A stretch of 64,000 nucleotides of DNA from Streptomyces sp. NBC_00370. Lineage in GTDB: Bacteria; Actinomycetota; Actinomycetes; Streptomycetales; Streptomycetaceae. Location: contig NZ_CP107968.1 of NCBI RefSeq assembly GCF_036084755.1, forward strand, positions 5,914,501 through 5,978,500, read 5' to 3'. The translations under genes were made by a program, and so were the position numbers. The notes under the pieces were generated by a model, which did not search any database, was not told where the DNA came from, and was given only the letters and a program-made list of their open reading frames with translations. Shown piece by piece: positions 1 through 7,346 of the stretch (its first letter is position 1; every line of letters begins with the position of its first letter).

Positions 1-1
1 C

Positions 2-412
2 ACGTCGATCATGCGCGCCCAGCAGATTCTGCTCGCCGAGGTCGACGCCGTCGTCAAGCCGTACGGGCTGACCTTCGCCCGGTACGAGGCACTGGTGCTG
101 CTCACCTTCTCCAAGGCGGGCGAGCTGCCGATGTCGAAGATAGGCGAGCGGCTGATGGTCCATCCGACCTCGGTCACCAACACCGTGGACCGGCTCGTCC
201 GGTCCGGGCTCGTCGACAAGCGGCCCAACCCCAACGACGGCCGCGGCACCCTCGCCTCCATCACGGACAAGGGCCGGGAGGTCGTGGAGGCGGCCACCAA
301 GGATCTGATGGGGATGGACTTCGGCCTCGGCGCGTACGACGCCGAGGAGTGCGCGGAGATCTTCGCGATGCTCCGTCCGCTGCGGGTCGCCGCCGAGGAT
401 TTCGACGCCTGA
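2..412 (+). CDS. MarR-family transcriptional regulator, 5' truncated
   Basis: The reading frame is open from the first bases of the window, so the true start lies upstream. The visible 136 residues hold a complete winged-helix core: the recognition-helix region reads LMVHPTSVTNTVDRLVRSG and the wing reads KRPNPNDGRGTLASITDKG, with the conserved D-x-R of MarR wings. MarR proteins act as dimers that usually repress nearby genes and release DNA on binding small phenolic or acyl-CoA-like ligands. The gene lies 77 nt before a DUF3817 gene on the same strand and both end before a strong hairpin at 834-860, so they probably form one unit. The ligand cannot be read from the sequence. Confidence 0.85.
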   Translation, partial: TSIMRAQQILLAEVDAVVKPYGLTFARYEALVLLTFSKAGELPMSKIGERLMVHPTSVTNTVDRLVRSGLVDKRPNPNDGRGTLASITDKGREVVEAATKDLMGMDFGLGAYDAEECAEIFAMLRPLRVAAEDFDA

Positions 413-489
413 CACCGTCCCGCAGGACCGGGCCGCGAGCGGCCGACCCGCGCGAAGATCGCCCGGAACGTGCGGTTACGCTCGTCCCC

Positions 490-828
490 ATGAAACGAAG
501 CGTGCTGACCCGCTATCGGGTCATGGCGTACGTCACGGGCGTGCTGCTGGTCCTGCTGACTCTCGGAGTCATCGCCAAGTACCTGCTCGACATCGACGGG
601 GCCGACGGTTTCGTCGAGATCGTCGGTATCGCGCACGGCTGGCTCTACATCGTCTACCTCGGCGTCGCCTTCAACCTCGGCTCCAAGGCCCACTGGCCGG
701 TCGCCAAGCAGCTCTGGGTGCTGCTGGCCGGTACCGTCCCGACCGCCGCCTTCTTCGTGGAGCGCCGGATCTCCCGCGAGCTGGAGCCGCTGATCGTCGG
801 CACCGCCCCGGAAGCCGTCAAGGTCTGA
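490..828 (+). CDS. DUF3817 small integral membrane protein
   Basis: 112-residue protein starting MKRSVLTRYRVMAYVTG, with three predicted transmembrane stretches (about residues 12-30, 45-62 and 74-92). The arrangement of a G-x-L-L-V-L-L first helix, a central H-G-W-L-Y-I-V-Y-L motif and a final W-V-L-L-A-G-T-V-P-T helix matches the DUF3817 family, which is widespread in actinobacteria and has no established function. The ATG at 490 is chosen because upstream in-frame codons look non-coding. It follows the truncated MarR gene in the same direction, so co-transcription is likely. Confidence 0.8.
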   Translation: MKRSVLTRYRVMAYVTGVLLVLLTLGVIAKYLLDIDGADGFVEIVGIAHGWLYIVYLGVAFNLGSKAHWPVAKQLWVLLAGTVPTAAFFVERRISRELEPLIVGTAPEAVKV

Positions 829-833
829 CCGCG

Positions 834-860
834 ACCGCCGCGAGTACGGCTCGCGGCGGT
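834..860 (+). terminator. Perfect 11-bp stem hairpin after DUF3817 gene
   Basis: ACCGCCGCGAG (834-844) pairs perfectly with CTCGCGGCGGT (850-860) around a five-base loop. It sits 5 nt after the DUF3817 stop codon. There is no U tract, as is common for Streptomyces terminators. It also covers a GTG at 859 that could be mistaken for the start of the following mutase gene. Confidence 0.65.
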
Positions 861-866
861 GAGGCG

Positions 867-903
867 TCGACATTTACTCGGACGTCCTAGTAAATTTGTA
901 TCC
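867..903 (+). promoter_or_regulatory. icmA promoter with embedded 24-bp near-palindromic operator
   Basis: A -35-like TCGACA (867-872) and a -10-like TAAATT (891-896) are 18 nt apart. Between and overlapping them lies ATTTACT-C-GGACGTCC-T-AGTAAAT (872-895), a palindrome broken only at the pair 879/888. A start point about 7 nt after the -10 would coincide with the ATG at 904, giving a leaderless mRNA; no Shine-Dalgarno is present. A repressor bound here would cover both promoter elements. TetR-type or MarR-type regulators bind sites of this symmetry; the bound protein is unknown, the upstream MarR being one candidate. Confidence 0.6.
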
Positions 904-2670
904 ATGGACGGTAGGCACAGCACGCAGGGCAAGGACGGCACGAGCGCTGACGGCGCGGGCACCGACAGCGCGGGCACTGACGCCGTCGAGGAGGGCCGCC
1001 GCCGCTGGCAGGCCCGCTACGACAAGGCCCGCAAGCGTGACGCCGACTTCAGCACGCTCTCCGGTGATCCGGTGGAGCCGGTCTACGGGCCACGGCCCGG
1101 AGACACCTACGAGGGCTTCGACCGGATCGGCTGGCCCGGCGAGTACCCCTTCACCCGGGGCCTCCACCCCACCGGCTACCGGGGCAGGACCTGGACCATC
1201 CGCCAGTTCGCGGGGTTCGGCAACGCCCGGCAGACGAACGAGCGCTACAAGACCATCCTGGCCAACGGCGGCGGCGGGCTCTCCGTCGCCTTCGACATGC
1301 CCACCCTCATGGGCCGCGACTCCGACGACCCCCGCGCGCTCGGCGAGGTCGGCCACTGCGGCGTCGCCATCGACTCGGCCGCCGACATGGAAGTCCTCTT
1401 CGGTGACCTGCCGCTCGGCGACGTCACCACGTCGATGACCATCAGCGGCCCGGCCGTGCCGGTCTTCTGCATGTATCTGGTCGCCGCCGAACGGCAGGGC
1501 ATCGACCCCGCCGTACTCAACGGCACCCTCCAGACGGACATCTTCAAGGAGTACATCGCGCAGAAGGAGTGGCTGTTCCAGCCCGAGCCCCATCTGCGCC
1601 TGATCGGCGACCTGATGGAGCACTGCGCCGCCGAGATTCCCGCCTACAAGCCCCTGTCGGTCTCCGGCTACCACATCCGTGAGGCCGGCTCGACGGCCGC
1701 GCAGGAGCTGGCGTACACCCTCGCCGACGGGTTCGGGTACGTGGAGCTCGGCCTCAGCCGGGGCATGGACGTGGACGTCTTCGCGCCCGGCCTCTCCTTC
1801 TTCTTCGACGCGCACCTCGACTTCTTCGAGGAGATCGCCAAGTTCCGCGCGGCCCGCAGGATCTGGGCCCGCTGGATGAAGGAGGTCTACGGCGCGAAGA
1901 CCGACAAGGCGCAGTGGCTGCGTTTCCACACCCAGACGGCCGGCGTCTCGCTGACCGCCCAGCAGCCGTACAACAACGTCGTACGGACCGCTGTCGAGGC
2001 GCTGTCGGCCGTGCTGGGCGGCACCAACTCGCTGCACACCAACGCCCTGGACGAGACCCTGGCGCTGCCCAGCGAGCAGGCCGCCGAGATCGCGCTGCGC
2101 ACCCAGCAGGTGCTGATGGAGGAGACCGGCGTCGCCAACGTGGCCGACCCGCTGGGCGGTTCCTGGTACGTGGAGCAGCTCACCGACCGGATCGAGGCCG
2201 ACGCCGAGAAGATCTTCGAGCAGATCAAGGAGCGCGGGGTGCGGGCGCGTCCCGACGGACAGCACCCGATCGGCCCGATGACCTCCGGCATCCTGCGGGG
2301 TATCGAGGACGGCTGGTTCACCGGCGAGATCGCCGAGTCCGCCTTCCAGTACCAGCGCTCGCTGGAGAAGGGTGACAAGCGGGTCGTCGGCGTCAACGTG
2401 CACCACGGCTCGGTCACCGGCGATCTGGAGATCCTGCGGGTCAGTCACGAGGTGGAGCGCGACCAGGTACGGACGCTCGCCGACCGCAAGGCGGCCCGCG
2501 ACGACGCCGAGGTGCGCAAGACGCTGGACGCCATGCTCGCCGCGGCGCGCGACGGCTCCAACATGATCGCCCCGATGCTGGCGGCGGTCCGCGCCGAGGC
2601 GACGCTCGGCGAGATCTGCGGCGTGCTGCGCGACGAGTGGGGCACGTACACCGAGCCGCCCGGCTTCTAG
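904..2670 (+). CDS. icmA: Isobutyryl-CoA mutase large subunit
   Basis: 588-residue acyl-CoA mutase large subunit (TIM-barrel substrate domain). It lacks the C-terminal cobalamin-binding domain, so it needs a separate small subunit (IcmB), not found in this window. Two specificity positions are informative: RQFAGF has Phe102 where methylmalonyl-CoA mutase has Tyr89, and KEYIAQKEW has Gln220 where that enzyme has Arg207. Phe/Gln is the known signature for isobutyryl-CoA/n-butyryl-CoA interconversion, which feeds valine-derived carbon into butyrate units for polyketides and primary metabolism. The ATG at 904 is preferred over GTG at 859, which lies inside a terminator and upstream of the operator. 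Confidence 0.87.
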   Translation: MDGRHSTQGKDGTSADGAGTDSAGTDAVEEGRRRWQARYDKARKRDADFSTLSGDPVEPVYGPRPGDTYEGFDRIGWPGEYPFTRGLHPTGYRGRTWTIRQFAGFGNARQTNERYKTILANGGGGLSVAFDMPTLMGRDSDDPRALGEVGHCGVAIDSAADMEVLFGDLPLGDVTTSMTISGPAVPVFCMYLVAAERQGIDPAVLNGTLQTDIFKEYIAQKEWLFQPEPHLRLIGDLMEHCAAEIPAYKPLSVSGYHIREAGSTAAQELAYTLADGFGYVELGLSRGMDVDVFAPGLSFFFDAHLDFFEEIAKFRAARRIWARWMKEVYGAKTDKAQWLRFHTQTAGVSLTAQQPYNNVVRTAVEALSAVLGGTNSLHTNALDETLALPSEQAAEIALRTQQVLMEETGVANVADPLGGSWYVEQLTDRIEADAEKIFEQIKERGVRARPDGQHPIGPMTSGILRGIEDGWFTGEIAESAFQYQRSLEKGDKRVVGVNVHHGSVTGDLEILRVSHEVERDQVRTLADRKAARDDAEVRKTLDAMLAAARDGSNMIAPMLAAVRAEATLGEICGVLRDEWGTYTEPPGF

Positions 2671-2685
2671 CCCTTTCGTTTGCAG

Positions 2686-2722
2686 AGCCGGCCGCACCCT
2701 CCGGGGGGCGGCCGGCTTTTTC
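2686..2722 (+). terminator. Rho-independent-type terminator after icmA
   Basis: AGCCGGCCGC (2686-2695) pairs perfectly with GCGGCCGGCT (2708-2717) and is followed by TTTTTCG, a true U tract. It begins 15 nt after the icmA stop. Confidence 0.85.
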
Positions 2723-2750
2723 GTACGCCTGTCCCACCGGGTCGGTGGTC

Positions 2751-2787
2751 TCGCCAATAGCTCTGTATGAGAGGTAAAATCGACGGC
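2751..2787 (+). promoter_or_regulatory. Promoter and probable self-operator of the MarR-ABC operon
   Basis: TCGCCA (2751-2756) and TAAAAT (2775-2780) are 18 nt apart. The ATG at 2788 lies 7 nt after the -10, so the mRNA may be leaderless. Inside the spacer TAGCTCT (2758-2764) and AGAGGTA (2770-2776) form an inverted repeat with one mismatch, a plausible site for the MarR protein encoded immediately downstream. Confidence 0.5.
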
Positions 2788-3243
2788 ATGGCCACAGAGG
2801 AGTTCCCCGACGCGCTCGCCGGCGTGCTGGCGGGCATCCAGCGGATGATCCGGCGCAAGCTGCGCGCGGGTCTGCCGACGCCCGCACCGCCCGTGCGCGG
2901 CATCGCGCTGCTGCGACTGGTCGCCGCCCGGCCCGGGATCCGGGTCTCGGACGCGGCCAAGGAGCTGTATCTCGCGGGCAACTCGGTCTCCACCCTGGTC
3001 AACCAGCTGACCACGGCCGGCTATCTGGTCCGCGAGACCGATCCGGCCGACCGGCGCTCCGCCCGGCTGCTGCCCACCCCCGCCGCCGTCACCCGGCTGC
3101 GGGACTGGGAGGCGGCCCGTGGCGCGCTCGTACGTGACCAGCTGGCCCGGCTCACCGAGGAGGACCGGGCGGCCCTGGCCGCCGCCCTCCCGGCGCTGCG
3201 CAGGCTCGCCGAGAACCTGCATGAGGAAGTGGAGGGGACATGA
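2788..3243 (+). CDS. MarR-family regulator of adjacent ABC exporter
   Basis: 151-residue MarR protein. Winged-helix features include LYLAGNSVSTLVNQLTTAG as the recognition helix and RETDPADRRSARLLPT as the wing with the D-R-R signature. Its stop overlaps the ATG of the ATPase gene (ATGA), so it is translationally coupled to the exporter it probably controls, as in many drug-efflux operons. The start at 2788 fits the -10 at 2775-2780; an upstream ATG at 2767 lies within the promoter and is less likely. Confidence 0.85.
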   Translation: MATEEFPDALAGVLAGIQRMIRRKLRAGLPTPAPPVRGIALLRLVAARPGIRVSDAAKELYLAGNSVSTLVNQLTTAGYLVRETDPADRRSARLLPTPAAVTRLRDWEAARGALVRDQLARLTEEDRAALAAALPALRRLAENLHEEVEGT

Positions 3244-4085
3244 CCGAACCGACGGGACCCGACGCGGTCACGCTCAACAACCTCGAATACACCTTCGACG
3301 AGACGAAGGCGGTCGACGGCCTCGAACTGACCGTCGGTTCGGGCGAGGTGTTCGGGCTGCTCGGACCCAACGGCGCGGGAAAGACCACGGCGATCCGCTG
3401 CATCACCACGCTGCTGCCGGTCCCCGAGGGCCGCGTCCTGGTCTTCGGGCACGACGCGGCCAAGGAGAAGATGGCGGTGCGCCGGCTGCTCGGCTACGTA
3501 CCGCAGCAGCTCTCCGCCGACGCCGCGCTCACCGGCCGGGAGAACGTCTCGCTGTTCGCCCGTGTCTTCGACGTCAGCCACCGCGAACGCAAGGCGCGCG
3601 TCGCGCAGGCGCTCGCCGCCGTCGATCTCGGCGACGCCGCCGACCGGCTCGCCAAGACGTACTCCGGCGGCATGATCCGCCGGCTCGAACTCGCCCAGGC
3701 GCTGGTCAGCGCCCCCCGGCTGCTGATGCTGGACGAGCCGACCATCGGCCTCGACCCGATCGCCCGCACCAGCGTGTGGGAGCACATCAACGCCGTGCGC
3801 AAGGCCACCGGCATGACCGTCCTGGTCACCACGCACTACATGGACGAGGCCGATCAGTACTGCGACCGGCTCGCCCTGATGCACCGTGGCCGGATCCACG
3901 CGCTCGGCACCCCCGAGGAGCTGCGGTCCGAGCTGCGCGAGCGGCAGCGGGCCGCGGGCGAGAAGAACGCCGCGCCGACGCTGGAGGACGTCTTCCGGGA
4001 CGTCGCCGGGCGTGGCCTCGACGAACAGGGAGGCGATTTCCGCAGTGTCCGAAGCACCCGCCGAACAGCGACCCGCGTCGGCTGA
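3240..4085 (+). CDS. ABC transporter ATP-binding protein, DrrA-like
   Basis: 281-residue nucleotide-binding subunit. Walker A GPNGAGKTT lies at residues 42-50, the signature is YSGGM, Walker B is LLMLDEPTIGLDP and the switch histidine lies in VTTHYMDEA. The extended C-terminal part (LEDVFRDVAGRGLDE) is typical of DrrA-type daunorubicin-resistance exporters. The ATG overlaps the MarR stop and the 3' end overlaps the permease start, so the three genes form a tight operon for export of a hydrophobic compound. The substrate cannot be deduced. Confidence 0.9.
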   Translation: MTEPTGPDAVTLNNLEYTFDETKAVDGLELTVGSGEVFGLLGPNGAGKTTAIRCITTLLPVPEGRVLVFGHDAAKEKMAVRRLLGYVPQQLSADAALTGRENVSLFARVFDVSHRERKARVAQALAAVDLGDAADRLAKTYSGGMIRRLELAQALVSAPRLLMLDEPTIGLDPIARTSVWEHINAVRKATGMTVLVTTHYMDEADQYCDRLALMHRGRIHALGTPEELRSELRERQRAAGEKNAAPTLEDVFRDVAGRGLDEQGGDFRSVRSTRRTATRVG

Positions 4086-4905
4086 CGCGTCGCACCCCCT
4101 CGAACTGGATCTGCTGCTCTCCCCGCCGCGCGCCCGCACGGGCTGGCGGGTGCTGGCCGCCAGGATCGGCGCGATGTGCGTGGTCGAGCTGCAGAAGCTG
4201 CGGCACGACCGTACGGAGCTGTACACCCGCGCCGTGCAGCCCGCGCTGTGGCTGCTGATCTTCGGTGAGACCTTCACCCGGATCAAGGCGATCCCGACCG
4301 GCGGCATCCCGTACATCGACTATCTCGCGCCCGGCATCATCGCCCAGTCGGCGATGTTCATCGCGATCTTCTACGGCATCATGATCATCTGGGAGAGAGA
4401 CGCCGGGATCCTCACCAAACTGCTGGTCACCCCGACCCCGAGGTCGGCGCTGATCACCGGCAAGGCGTTCGCCGCCGGGGTGAAGGCCCTGATCCAGGCC
4501 GTCGTGGTGATCGTCATCGCCGCGCTGCTCGGTGTGGGGCTCACCGGGAACCCGCTCAGACTGCTGGGCGTCGCCGTCGCGGTGATCCTCGGCTCGGCCT
4601 TCTTCTCCTGCCTCTCGATGACCATCGCGGGGATCGTGCTGACCCGCGACCGGCTGATGGGGATCGGACAGGCCATCACCATGCCGCTGTTCTTCGCGTC
4701 GAACGCGCTGTACCCGGTGGCGATCATGCCGGGCTGGCTCCAGGTGCTCAGCAAGATCAACCCGCTGAGCTATCAGGTCGACGCACTGAGAGGCCTGTTG
4801 CTCGGCACCTCGTCCCATCTGCTGCTCGACTACGGGGTGTTGGCGCTGGCGGCGGCGGCCGGCATCACCGCGGCGTCCTCGCTGCTGGCCAGACTGGCGA
4901 AGTGA
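4045..4905 (+). CDS. ABC-2 type permease, DrrB-like
   Basis: 286-residue membrane subunit with about six transmembrane helices and the ABC-2 signature region ERDAGILTKLLVTPTPRSAL between helices 2 and 3. The chosen start is GTG 4045, preceded by GGGAGG at 4028-4033 and overlapping the ATPase gene by 41 nt; an open upstream extension to 3886 lies wholly within the ATPase gene and is rejected. With the ATPase it should form a homodimeric-type exporter at the cell membrane. Confidence 0.85.
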   Translation: MSEAPAEQRPASADASHPLELDLLLSPPRARTGWRVLAARIGAMCVVELQKLRHDRTELYTRAVQPALWLLIFGETFTRIKAIPTGGIPYIDYLAPGIIAQSAMFIAIFYGIMIIWERDAGILTKLLVTPTPRSALITGKAFAAGVKALIQAVVVIVIAALLGVGLTGNPLRLLGVAVAVILGSAFFSCLSMTIAGIVLTRDRLMGIGQAITMPLFFASNALYPVAIMPGWLQVLSKINPLSYQVDALRGLLLGTSSHLLLDYGVLALAAAAGITAASSLLARLAK

Positions 4906-4917
4906 CGCACCTTCAGT

Positions 4918-5559
4918 TCAGGGCGCTGTCCCGGGGAGCGTGTCCGCGCTCCCCGCGCCGGTGATCCCCGACACGAGCAGCTCCGTGAACCGGCGGGCCC
5001 ACTCGGCGTCGACCGGCTCCGCGCTCACCAGCGCCCGGTGCACCACCGCCCCCGCCACCACGTCGAAGATCAGGTCCGTGTCGCGGGCGGCCGTCTCGGG
5101 ATCGTCCGCGGCCGGCAGTTCGCCACGGCGCCGCGCGCGCTCCCGCCCCTCGTGCACGAGGCGCTTCTGCGGATCGACGATCATCGCGCGGATCCGGGCC
5201 CGCAGCGCCGGGTCGCGGGTCGACTCGGCGACCACGGCCATCAGCGCCGTCCTGGTCTCGGGCCGCTCCAGCAGCGCGCCGAACTGGAGCACGACCCCCT
5301 GCACGTCGGCCGTCAGGCTGCCCAGGTCCGGCACCTCCAGCTCGTCGAAGAGGACCGCGACCGCGTCCACGACCAGCTCGTTCTTGCCGGGCCAGCGCCG
5401 GTAGAGCGTCGTCTTGGCGACCCCGGCCCTGGCCGCCACGTCGCCCATCGTCACCTTCGACCAGCCAAGATCCACCAGCGCCTGCCTGGTCGCCGCGAGG
5501 ATCGCGGCGTCCGTCTCGGCGCTGCGGGGGCGGCCTGTCGTACGTCCCGTACTCGACAT
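4918..5559 (-). CDS. TetR-family transcriptional regulator
   Basis: 213-residue TetR protein. The N-terminal HTH includes VTMGDVAARAGVAKTTLYRRW; the C-terminal ligand domain is variable. It converges on the ABC permease gene and diverges from the thioredoxin-TPR gene. The start at 5559 is chosen because a -10-like TATGGT lies exactly 7 nt upstream and no Shine-Dalgarno is seen; ATG 5571 and 5613 are alternatives. A 12-bp perfect palindrome just upstream suggests autoregulation. Confidence 0.82.
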   Translation of the reverse strand: MSSTGRTTGRPRSAETDAAILAATRQALVDLGWSKVTMGDVAARAGVAKTTLYRRWPGKNELVVDAVAVLFDELEVPDLGSLTADVQGVVLQFGALLERPETRTALMAVVAESTRDPALRARIRAMIVDPQKRLVHEGRERARRRGELPAADDPETAARDTDLIFDVVAGAVVHRALVSAEPVDAEWARRFTELLVSGITGAGSADTLPGTAP

Positions 5560-5582
5560 GACGGTGACCATACCGGCCGGTA
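5560..5582 (-). promoter_or_regulatory. TetR promoter with palindrome TACCGGCCGGTA
   Basis: TACCGGCCGGTA (5571-5582) is a perfect 12-bp palindrome. On the minus strand it abuts TATGGT (5572-5567), a -10-like hexamer 7 nt before the ATG at 5559. Position and symmetry fit an autoregulatory TetR operator that blocks RNA polymerase at -10. Confidence 0.5.
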
Positions 5583-5774
5583 GGCAATGCGCTGTGAGCC
5601 AGTTCACGGCCATTTCCCGCCCGCTCCCCGCCGCGCGCAGTTACGCTACGACCCGTAGCGAAAGCCCTCACCGGCTCTCCGCGACAACCACTGGCGCCGG
5701 GTGGGGACCCGGCGCCGCAGAACGGTTTTCTGAACGCTTTTCTGAAGTACGCGCGGAGGGGGGAGGATGTACTC

Positions 5775-6749
5775 ATGCAGCCTAGGAACATGTCCATGAG
5801 CGGCGTCGTCGACCTCGCCGCGGTGAAGGCGGCCAACGAGGCCAAGGCGAAGGCCGAGCAGGCCCGCGCCGAGGCGGCCCGCGACGGCGGCGCCGCCGCC
5901 GTACCCCCTTCCAGCCTGGTGATCGACGTCGACGAGGCCGGCTTCGAGCGCGACGTCCTCCAGCGCTCCGCCGAGGTACCGGTCGTCATCGACTTCTGGG
6001 CCGAGTGGTGCGAGCCGTGCAAGCAGCTGAGCCCGGTGCTGGAGCGCCTGGCGATCGAGTACAGCGGCCGGTTCGTCCTTGCCAAGATCGACGTCGACGC
6101 CAACCAGATGCTGATGCAGCAGTTCGGGATCCAGGGCATCCCCGCGGTCTTCGCCGTGGTGGCGGGCCAGGCGCTGCCCCTCTTCCAGGGCGCGGCCCCC
6201 GAGACCCAGATCCGGCAGACGCTGGACCAGCTGATCCAGGTGGGTGAGGAGCGGTTCGGGCTCACCGGCATCGCCGTCGACACCGAGGCCGGCGCCGAAC
6301 AGGGCGAGACGGAGGCCCCTGCTGCCCCCGTGGGGCCCTACGACGCCCTGCTGGAGGCCGCGGCCCAGGCCCTGGACGCCGACGACTTCAGCGGCGCCGC
6401 GCAGGCGTACCGCAACGTCCTGTCCGACGACCCCGGCAACACCGAGGCCAAGCTCGGCCTCGGCCAGGCCGAACTGCTCGGCCGGGTGCACAGCCTGGAC
6501 CCGCAGCAGGTGCGCAAGGACGCGGCGGAGGCGCCCGACGACGTCGAGGCGCAGCTCGCGGCCGCCGATCTCGACCTGTACGGCGGCCATGTCGAGGACG
6601 CCTTCAGCAGGCTGATCGAGACCGTCCGCCGCACGACGGGCGACGACAGGAACGCGGCGCGCGTACGGCTGCTCGAACTCTTCGAGATCGTCGGTGACAA
6701 CCCGCTCGTGACCGCGGCGCGGCAGTCGCTGGCCCGCGTGCTGTTCTGA
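5775..6749 (+). CDS. Thioredoxin-domain TPR protein (CnoX/YbbN-like)
   Basis: 324-residue cytoplasmic protein. An Ala/Lys-rich N-terminal stretch precedes a thioredoxin fold with WCEPC at residues 78-82 and the cis-proline loop QGIPAVF; the C-terminal half has TPR-like helices (LGQAELLGRVHSLDPQQVRKD). This layout matches E. coli YbbN/CnoX, a chaperone-linked thioredoxin. Unlike E. coli CnoX, both active-site cysteines are present, so it may be redox active. ATG 5775 is preceded by a purine-rich GGAGGGGGGAGG about 8 nt upstream. A weak hairpin at 6758-6784 follows. Confidence 0.85.
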   Translation: MQPRNMSMSGVVDLAAVKAANEAKAKAEQARAEAARDGGAAAVPPSSLVIDVDEAGFERDVLQRSAEVPVVIDFWAEWCEPCKQLSPVLERLAIEYSGRFVLAKIDVDANQMLMQQFGIQGIPAVFAVVAGQALPLFQGAAPETQIRQTLDQLIQVGEERFGLTGIAVDTEAGAEQGETEAPAAPVGPYDALLEAAAQALDADDFSGAAQAYRNVLSDDPGNTEAKLGLGQAELLGRVHSLDPQQVRKDAAEAPDDVEAQLAAADLDLYGGHVEDAFSRLIETVRRTTGDDRNAARVRLLELFEIVGDNPLVTAARQSLARVLF

Positions 6750-6808
6750 CCGCGAGTCCGTCGGCGGCCCTCCTTCTCCGACGGTGATTTGGCGACACGA
6801 CGACACCG

Positions 6809-6846
6809 GCGGCCGTATTTTGCCAAAACTTGGCAAGTACGGCCGC
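6809..6846. promoter_or_regulatory. Compound two-part hairpin
   Basis: Outer arms GCGGCCGTA (6809-6817) and TACGGCCGC (6838-6846) are perfectly complementary. They enclose a second perfect inverted repeat, TTGCCAA (6820-6826) AAC TTGGCAA (6830-6836). Only TT on one side and G on the other are unpaired. It may be a terminator for the upstream gene or a protein-binding palindrome (TTGCCAA/TTGGCAA). No U tract follows. Confidence 0.6.
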
Positions 6847-6848
6847 TG

Positions 6849-6861
6849 TTACTCGCAGTAA
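6849..6861. promoter_or_regulatory. Inverted repeat TTACT-CGC-AGTAA
   Basis: Perfect 5-bp arms with a three-base spacer. It shares half-sites with the repeat at 6976-6993, 117 bp downstream, and with the arms of the icmA operator, although spacing differs. Possible regulator site of the DUF6230 operon. Confidence 0.4.
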
Positions 6862-6975
6862 AGCGCCCCCCTTCCTCTGTCCTGATTTGTGCGGCAATCG
6901 CACCATCATCGCGACGGGTCGATTGCACCCTCTGTGCCGAGTTGATGGCACGCGGTCGTCGGCCGGTTATCGGGG

Positions 6976-6993
6976 CGTTACTAGCCAGTAACG
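6976..6993. promoter_or_regulatory. Perfect inverted repeat CGTTACT-AGCC-AGTAACG
   Basis: Seven-base perfect arms (6976-6982 and 6987-6993) around AGCC. Its size and symmetry are those of a TetR-family operator. It lies 354 bp before the DUF6230 start and about where transcription from the weak promoter at 6942-6971 would begin. Confidence 0.5.
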
Positions 6994-7346
6994 AACCCCC
7001 TTGTGTCATGAGCTGGAATGCACCACGATCGGCGACGCTCGGTCCAATACCGCACCGGCACGGTCACCAGCCGCGCCCGTCGGCCTTGGGTCCCCACCGG
7101 GTGGACCGGCGGGTGCCCAGCACCCCCGGCCCGGACAGGGGGGTTCCTGCTCACCGGCAGGGCCTGTCCAGAGGTTGCGCGAAGGCGTGGCCAGTGGTTG
7201 TCGCTCGGGGGTGATCGCCGGTTCTTCGGACGCGGTTCGCGCCTCTACGGAACAGGCGCTCTCCTTCCCGAGGACGTAGCACTTCTCCCATCCCAGGACG
7301 GGCTCCGGCCCGGTCCGGAGATGTACGTCCGAGAAGGAGGACATTG

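Larger units (their letters stand above)
6750..7346 (+). other. 597-bp intergenic leader rich in inverted repeats
   Basis: No credible gene lies between the thioredoxin-TPR gene and the DUF6230 gene. The region holds a weak terminator-like stem (CCGTCGG/CCGACGG, 6758-6784), the compound hairpin at 6809-6846, two TTACT/AGTAA inverted repeats (6849-6861 and 6976-6993), and then about 350 nt that probably form a long 5' untranslated leader ending in AAGGAGG before ATG 7347. A -35-like TTGATG (6942-6947) and poor -10 GTTATC (6966-6971) would start transcription at the second TTACT repeat. Confidence 0.5.

Noticed and set aside
859..903. Earlier GTG start for icmA
   Set aside because: It lies inside the upstream terminator arm and would place the operator and promoter within the coding sequence.
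874..3222. 782-codon open frame on the minus strand opposite icmA
   Set aside because: It is the shadow of a high-GC gene: no family motifs, no ribosome-binding site, and it spans a terminator and two promoters.
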